A stretch of DNA of 35,094 nt from an uncultured Ruminococcus sp. Its GTDB lineage: Bacteria; Bacillota; Clostridia; Oscillospirales; Acutalibacteraceae. This document shows positions 30,589-35,094 of the stretch, one piece after another. The position numbers and the translations under genes are program-made. The stretch spans positions 1 through 35,094 of the forward strand of contig CACYSI010000048.1 of the NCBI GenBank assembly GCA_902776975.1, in the 5' to 3' direction. The stretch's first letter is position 1. Every line of letters begins with the position of its first letter. Below the pieces are notes generated by a model. It was given only the letters and a program-made list of their open reading frames with translations. It was not told the origin of the DNA and ran no database searches.

Positions 30589-31485
30589 ATGATATCTAAT
30601 CTGCTTGTAAGAATCGATATGTCTCGTAAGGATTTTTCTAAGGGACAGCGCAGGATCGCCTCTTATATCGAGGAACACTACGATACCGCCGCCTTTATGA
30701 CTGCCGCTAAGTTAGGAGAGGTGGTCGGAGTATCCGAGAGCACGGTAGTGCGTTTTGCCGCTCAGATCGGCTACGACGGTTATCCGTATCTGCAAAAAGC
30801 CATGCAGGAGATGATACGCGACAAGCTCAACTCTATCCAGCGCATCGAGGTAACTACAGGCCGCATAGGGGACGATGATGTTGTCGAGACTGTCCTCAAT
30901 CAGGATATCGACAAGATCAAGCGTACTATAGAGGAGCTATCGAGAGAAGATTTCAAAAAGGCTGTCAACGCTATAATCAATGCTGAAAATATTTATGTTT
31001 TCGGCGTCAAGTCCGCTTCTCATATAGCCGGCTTCTTTGCGTATTATCTTGATCTGATATTCGGTAACGTCCATGTTCTTGATTCGACTTCCAAGACTAC
31101 AACATACGAGAAGCTCTTTCGTATATCCGATAAGGATGTTATGATAGGTATCAGCTTTCCGAGATACTCCACTATGGCAGTCGACGCGATGAACTTCGCG
31201 CACGATCGCGGAGCCGAGGTCATAGCCATTACCGACAGCATGATATCTCCGCTTGTCACTAACGCCGATGAGGTGCTTCTTGCTCGCTCGGATATCGCTT
31301 CAGTGGTAGATACCTTGGTAGCGCCGCTTAGCCTTATCAACGCTTTGCTGGTAGATATAGTTATCGAGCGCAAAGAGGACATCATCCATACCTTCTCTGA
31401 GCTTGAGCAGGTATGGAAAGAACAGAATGTTTACGCTCTCGATCGCGGCGCCGACAACTCGGAGGACGATAATAATGGCAGGTAA
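30589..31485 (+). CDS. MurR/RpiR-family regulator
   Basis: A 298-residue regulator. An N-terminal HTH_6 domain (about 1-75) carries FSKGQRRIASYIEEHYDTAA and KLGEVVGVSESTVVRFAAQI. A SIS sugar-phosphate-binding domain (about 125-260) has ENIYVFGVKSASHIAGFFAY and AEVIAITDSMISPLVTNAD. The family senses phosphosugars and usually regulates carbohydrate or amino-sugar genes. The start ATG has only a weak GAGTGAT site. The stop overlaps the flavoprotein start by 11 bases, so the two are coupled; the target genes are not obvious from the neighbours. Confidence 0.9.
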   Translation: MISNLLVRIDMSRKDFSKGQRRIASYIEEHYDTAAFMTAAKLGEVVGVSESTVVRFAAQIGYDGYPYLQKAMQEMIRDKLNSIQRIEVTTGRIGDDDVVETVLNQDIDKIKRTIEELSREDFKKAVNAIINAENIYVFGVKSASHIAGFFAYYLDLIFGNVHVLDSTSKTTTYEKLFRISDKDVMIGISFPRYSTMAVDAMNFAHDRGAEVIAITDSMISPLVTNADEVLLARSDIASVVDTLVAPLSLINALLVDIVIERKEDIIHTFSELEQVWKEQNVYALDRGADNSEDDNNGR

Positions 31486-32722
31486 AGTGATAGTGATAGG
31501 CGCGGGACCTGCCGGAATGATGGCGGCGGGAGCAGCCGCTGAGAACGGCGCCGACGTCATGCTTATCGAAAAGAACCGTCTGGTGGGCAGAAAGCTCGCC
31601 ATAACAGGTAAAGGCAGATGCAATATAACCAACTTCTGCGATACCGATACATTTATATCCAACGTTACAGCTAATCCGAGATTTATGTACACCGCGATAA
31701 ATCGGTTCTCGTGCTATGATACGGTTGCTTTTTTTGAGGAGCGCGGGCTTAGCACTAAGGTAGAGCGTGGCAACCGTGTTTTTCCTGTTTCTGACAAGGC
31801 GGCTGATGTAGTCGATACTCTGTATGATTATCTCGTTGAATTGAATGTCGATATCGTCAGAGCGGAAGTAAAAAGCCTGATAATCCAAGACGGCGCCGTC
31901 ATAGGTGTACGGCTCGATGATACAGAGATATACTCAGATGCAGTTATAATCACCTGCGGTGGTTTGTCCTACAAAGCTACAGGCTCTACCGGTGACGGAT
32001 ATACGTTCGCAAAATCGGCAGGACATACGATTACGCCGCTTTTACCGTCGCTTGTGCCTTTAGTGTCCGATGATAATGACGTCACGGAGCTTCAAGGCTT
32101 ATCTCTTAAAAATGTAAGTATAAAGATAATAGATAATAATTCTGATAAAGAAATATATACTGATTTCGGTGAAATGCTGTTCACTCATTTCGGTATTTCG
32201 GGTCCTATAGTCCTATCGGCGAGCGCTCATATGCGCTCTATGTCACCCGGCAGATATACGGCTTATATAGATTTGAAGCCTGCCCTCGATTCAGAGACGC
32301 TCGATAAAAGGATCCTCCGTGATCTGGCTGAGTTTTCAAATAAGGATATCATCAACTCGATGGGTAAACTTTTACCGAAGAAGCTAATTCCTGTTGTACT
32401 GGACAGAGCCGGTATCGACTTCAGGACCAAGTGCAATTCTCTCACTTCCGAAGCGAGAGAAAGGCTGCTGAATGTCATCAAGGCTTTCAAAGTCGATATA
32501 CACTCTTTCAGACCGATAAATGAGGCTATCGTAACTCACGGCGGAGTAGACGTCAAGGATATCGATCCGCGTACCATTGGCAGCAAGCTGATCAAAGGTC
32601 TGTATTTTGCCGGAGAGGTTCTTGATCTTGACGCATACACAGGCGGCTTTAACCTGCAGATAGCCTACTCTACAGGCAGACTTGCGGGTACAAGCGCCGC
32701 TTCAAGTATTCTGAATCATTAA
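31475..32722 (+). CDS. HI0933/BaiN-type FAD-dependent oxidoreductase
   Basis: A 415-residue flavoprotein. The N-terminal dinucleotide fold is VIVIGAGPAGMMAAGAAAEN with GRKLAITGKGRCNITN directly after, the hallmark of the HI0933/BaiN/YhiN group. TCGGLSYKATGSTGDGYTFA is in the middle, and GLYFAGEVLDLDAYTGGFNL with QIAYSTGR is at the C-terminal FAD site. The ATG nine bases after GGAGG is used, inside the end of the regulator gene. The physiological reaction is not settled for the family; BaiN in some clostridia is linked to bile acid reduction, but nothing here supports that use. Confidence 0.92.
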   Translation: MAGKVIVIGAGPAGMMAAGAAAENGADVMLIEKNRLVGRKLAITGKGRCNITNFCDTDTFISNVTANPRFMYTAINRFSCYDTVAFFEERGLSTKVERGNRVFPVSDKAADVVDTLYDYLVELNVDIVRAEVKSLIIQDGAVIGVRLDDTEIYSDAVIITCGGLSYKATGSTGDGYTFAKSAGHTITPLLPSLVPLVSDDNDVTELQGLSLKNVSIKIIDNNSDKEIYTDFGEMLFTHFGISGPIVLSASAHMRSMSPGRYTAYIDLKPALDSETLDKRILRDLAEFSNKDIINSMGKLLPKKLIPVVLDRAGIDFRTKCNSLTSEARERLLNVIKAFKVDIHSFRPINEAIVTHGGVDVKDIDPRTIGSKLIKGLYFAGEVLDLDAYTGGFNLQIAYSTGRLAGTSAASSILNH

Positions 32723-32748
32723 ATTGACCTATCAAGGAGATTGTTAAT

Positions 32749-33417
32749 ATGTCTATCGCTATCGCTATCGACGGACCCGCAGGGGCGGGAAAATCCACTA
32801 TAGCCCGACTTGCCGCTAAAGAACTGGGCTTTATATATGTTGATACAGGAGCTTTGTACAGAGCTATAGGCTTAGCCGCTTCACGCCGAGAATTCACATC
32901 TGATAGTACCTCTGATATTATCGCTATGCTTTCAGATATCAAGGTAGAGCTGGCGTTCAATGACAAATCCGAACAGATCGTACTGCTTGACGGCGAGGAT
33001 GTCAGCGGTCTTATCAGGACTCCCGAGATATCCATGATGGCTTCGGCTGTATCTGCTATACCCGAGGTCAGAGCGTTTTTGCTTGATCTGCAGCGTGATA
33101 TGTCGCACACTAATAACGTGATCATGGACGGCAGAGATATAGGCACGGTGGTGCTTCCCGACGCTAAGCTCAAGATATTTCTCTCGGCGTCGCCCGAGTG
33201 CCGAGCCCGCCGCCGCTACGATGAACTGATCGAAAAAGGCATGGATGTCAAATATGAGGATATCCTCAGCGACGTTATAGCTCGCGATTACGCGGATTCG
33301 CACCGTGATATAGCTCCTCTCAAGCCTGCAGATGACGCTGTTATGGTAGATACATCGGGTGAGGATCTTGAAACATCCGTCAATAAACTGCTTAAGATCA
33401 TGAGGGAACATATATGA
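32749..33417 (+). CDS. cmk: Cytidylate kinase
   Basis: A 222-residue CMP/dCMP kinase, phosphorylating CMP with ATP. The P-loop is GPAGAGKSTIAR at about 8-19. FIYVDTGALYRAIGLAA is the nucleotide-binding segment, and DGRDIGTVVLPDAKLKIFLS, then SPECRARRRYDEL, form the LID region. Normal family length. AAGGAG lies before the ATG. The stop overlaps the plsC start by four bases (ATGA). The order cmk-plsC-ispH/rpsA is common in Clostridia. Confidence 0.97.
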   Translation: MSIAIAIDGPAGAGKSTIARLAAKELGFIYVDTGALYRAIGLAASRREFTSDSTSDIIAMLSDIKVELAFNDKSEQIVLLDGEDVSGLIRTPEISMMASAVSAIPEVRAFLLDLQRDMSHTNNVIMDGRDIGTVVLPDAKLKIFLSASPECRARRRYDELIEKGMDVKYEDILSDVIARDYADSHRDIAPLKPADDAVMVDTSGEDLETSVNKLLKIMREHI

Positions 33418-34031
33418 AAAAAAAGAATCTCTTTTACTGCTTCTGGCGCGCTTTGGTAAGACCTTTCTTTCACTTGATATATCATCCTGTTTATAAGTGT
33501 ATCGAAAATATACCCGAAGAGGGCGCTTATATCTTAGCATCAAATCACCGTGAGGCAGCCGATCCCATCAATATCGGTATCGGACTCAAGCGTCAAGTCC
33601 ACTTTATGGCTAAAGCGGAGCTTTTCGAAAACAAATTCTTGGGATGGTTTTTGCGTAAGCTGGACGCTTTTCCGGTAGAGAGAGGTACAACCGCCGCCAA
33701 AGGCGCTATACAGCATTTTGAAAAGGTGGTCGAGGACGGTAACCTCATGGGTATCTTCATCGAGGGCACACGTTCCAAGACGGATGACTTTTTGCCTCCT
33801 AAAAACGGCGTAAGTCTCATAGCTTATGATACCAAGACTCCCGTTATACCCGTTTGCATTACTATCATCGGTAAGCGCAGAGTAATACATTTCGGCAAGC
33901 CTCTGAGCTTGTCTGAAATGGGCTTTGATAAGGGAGGAGCGCGAGAGTTCCGCAACGCGAGCCGTGTCATTATGGATCATATCAAGGCGCTGAGAGAAGA
34001 AGACCTCGCGGAGGCTGAGAAAAATGCCTGA
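33414..34031 (+). CDS. plsC: 1-acyl-sn-glycerol-3-phosphate acyltransferase
   Basis: A 205-residue lysophosphatidate acyltransferase, forming phosphatidic acid for membrane lipids. The catalytic NHxxxxD motif is ASNHREAADP at about 42-51. The glycerophosphate-binding EGTRS is in GIFIEGTRSKTDDF. PVIPVCITIIGKRRVIHFGKPL is near the C-terminus. A hydrophobic stretch at residues 7-22 may associate with the membrane. Translation is coupled to cmk upstream, and the end overlaps ispH by eight bases. Confidence 0.94.
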   Translation: MKKKNLFYCFWRALVRPFFHLIYHPVYKCIENIPEEGAYILASNHREAADPINIGIGLKRQVHFMAKAELFENKFLGWFLRKLDAFPVERGTTAAKGAIQHFEKVVEDGNLMGIFIEGTRSKTDDFLPPKNGVSLIAYDTKTPVIPVCITIIGKRRVIHFGKPLSLSEMGFDKGGAREFRNASRVIMDHIKALREEDLAEAEKNA

Positions 34032-35094
34032 GATAATACTCGCCGAGACCGCCGGCTTTTGCTTCGGAGTCAGCAGAGCGGTAAAGCTCGCCTTTGATGT
34101 TGCCGAAAAAAACAGCTCGGGTTGTACTCTCGGACCGATAATACATAATAAAGAGCTTGTATCGGAGCTCAGCGACAGGGGAGTAGCCGCGGTAAACTCT
34201 ATTGATGAGATCAACGGCAGACAGCCTGTGATCATCCGCTCTCACGGAGTACGACGCGATATATATGATAAGTTGCGCAAGATGGGACTCGAGTATATAG
34301 ACGCAACTTGTCCCTTTGTATCCAAGATACACCGCATCGTATACGATATGAGCAGTCAGGGATATATAATTCTGCTCGCGGGTGACGAGGATCATCCCGA
34401 GGTACAGGGTATCTTGTCCAACTGTATGAGCAGTTATTATGTGTTCAAGGATGAAGAAGAATTAGAAAGAATTTCTAAAATAATTCCAATAGAGAAAAAT
34501 AATAGCGTTTGTGTAGTCGCTCAGACAACATTTAATGAAAAAATATGGAAAAAATGTTTAAAAAATTTGAAAAAACTATATACAAATGCTAAAATTTTTG
34601 ATACAATATGTAATGCTACGTCAAAGCGCCAAGCTGAGGCTCATACCTTGTCGGCTCGTTGTGACTGTATGATCGTCATAGGAGACCGTTCCAGTTCTAA
34701 TACAAATAAGCTTTATTCTATTTGTAAAGCTAACTGTGAGCATACCTATTTGATCGAGACAGCCGCCGATCTTGATAAAGCTATGTACGCGGACGCTGAG
34801 CGTATAGGCGTAACAGCCGGCGCTTCTACACCGGAAAGGATTATAAAGGAGGTACTGGATACAATGAGTGAAAACACCACATCCAGCGTAAACGAAACTG
34901 AGAACTTTGAGGAGATGTTAGAAGAGTCTCTGAAGAGTTTAAACACTAATGAAAGGGTTATGGGTACTGTCGCGAGCATCACACCTAACGAGGTTTATGT
35001 CGAAGTCGACGGCAGAAAGCAGACTGGCTTTATCCCATTTGACGAGTTATCATCCACTCCGATTCAGAGCGCCGATGAAGTTGTCAAGGTCGGC
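34024..35094 (+). CDS. ispH: IspH / ribosomal protein S1 fusion (partial)
   Basis: An open frame of 357 codons running past the window end. The N-terminal ~275 residues are 4-hydroxy-3-methylbut-2-enyl diphosphate reductase, the last step of the MEP isoprenoid pathway. The three iron-sulfur cysteines are in GFCFGVSRAV, DATCPFVSKIH and ICNATSKRQAEA; IIRSHGV and AGDEDHPEVQG are also present. After an acidic linker (about 280-310) the first S1 RNA-binding domain begins (RVMGTVASITPNEVYVEVDG, then KQTGFIPFDELSS). This IspH-S1 fusion is known in Clostridia. Part of the reductase, about 34450-34620, is much more AT-rich than the surroundings. The ATG lies inside the end of plsC. Confidence 0.95.
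   Translation, partial: MPEIILAETAGFCFGVSRAVKLAFDVAEKNSSGCTLGPIIHNKELVSELSDRGVAAVNSIDEINGRQPVIIRSHGVRRDIYDKLRKMGLEYIDATCPFVSKIHRIVYDMSSQGYIILLAGDEDHPEVQGILSNCMSSYYVFKDEEELERISKIIPIEKNNSVCVVAQTTFNEKIWKKCLKNLKKLYTNAKIFDTICNATSKRQAEAHTLSARCDCMIVIGDRSSSNTNKLYSICKANCEHTYLIETAADLDKAMYADAERIGVTAGASTPERIIKEVLDTMSENTTSSVNETENFEEMLEESLKSLNTNERVMGTVASITPNEVYVEVDGRKQTGFIPFDELSSTPIQSADEVVKVG

Overview
The window reads like a chromosomal segment of a Ruminococcus-type member of the Clostridia (Ruminococcaceae/Oscillospiraceae). The signs are a dockerin protein, a fused IspH/ribosomal protein S1 gene, an S-box and two T-box leaders, a DUF1836 regulator, strong GGAGG ribosome binding sites and roughly balanced base composition. 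No species is claimed.

Layout. Positions 1-790 hold a small mobile-element-like ORF and a MITE-like palindrome. A lipoprotein gene (+) then converges with guaA (-), whose glutaminase domain lacks the usual nucleophile cysteine. Next come a membrane-scaffold operon (DUF1836 regulator, SPFH protein, small membrane protein, NfeD, second SPFH protein; 3327-6351) and an ECF sigma / membrane anti-sigma / dockerin operon (6509-9665). These are followed by a tiny membrane protein (-), an NrdD-like small protein, SAM-riboswitch-controlled metK, a MazF toxin without visible antitoxin (-), and an EamA transporter.

The centre (13354-23797) is the most notable part. Two promoter plus T-box units each precede a three-part fusion: HTH (XRE), cupin, and AMP-forming acyl-CoA ligase. 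By alignment to the T-box consensus, the first specifier reads AUC (Ile) and the second GUA (Val). The second ligase is followed by a MinD/ParA-like ATPase, a four-subunit 2-oxoacid:ferredoxin oxidoreductase of the Vor type, and the branched-chain aminotransferase ilvE. Together these could activate branched short-chain acids (2-methylbutyrate, isobutyrate, isovalerate), carboxylate the acyl-CoAs reductively and transaminate the products to Ile, Val and Leu. T-boxes would switch the ligase units on when the cognate tRNA is uncharged. The chemistry is known for rumen bacteria; this gene set, its regulation and the fusion architecture are the candidate new system. The first ligase has lost the C-terminal piece that carries the catalytic lysine.

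The right part has a second ECF sigma/anti-sigma pair resembling the first, a membrane acyltransferase, a tRNA-Ala(GGC) whose 3' half is repeated in inverted copies downstream, and a zinc-ribbon/pseudokinase/PASTA membrane protein. It continues with an XRE regulator (-), a histidine phosphatase, and a tight cluster rpiR-type regulator / HI0933-type flavoprotein / cmk / plsC / ispH-rpsA. The last gene runs off the window. Several short palindromic or MITE-like repeats sit between genes, notably on both sides of the vor genes.
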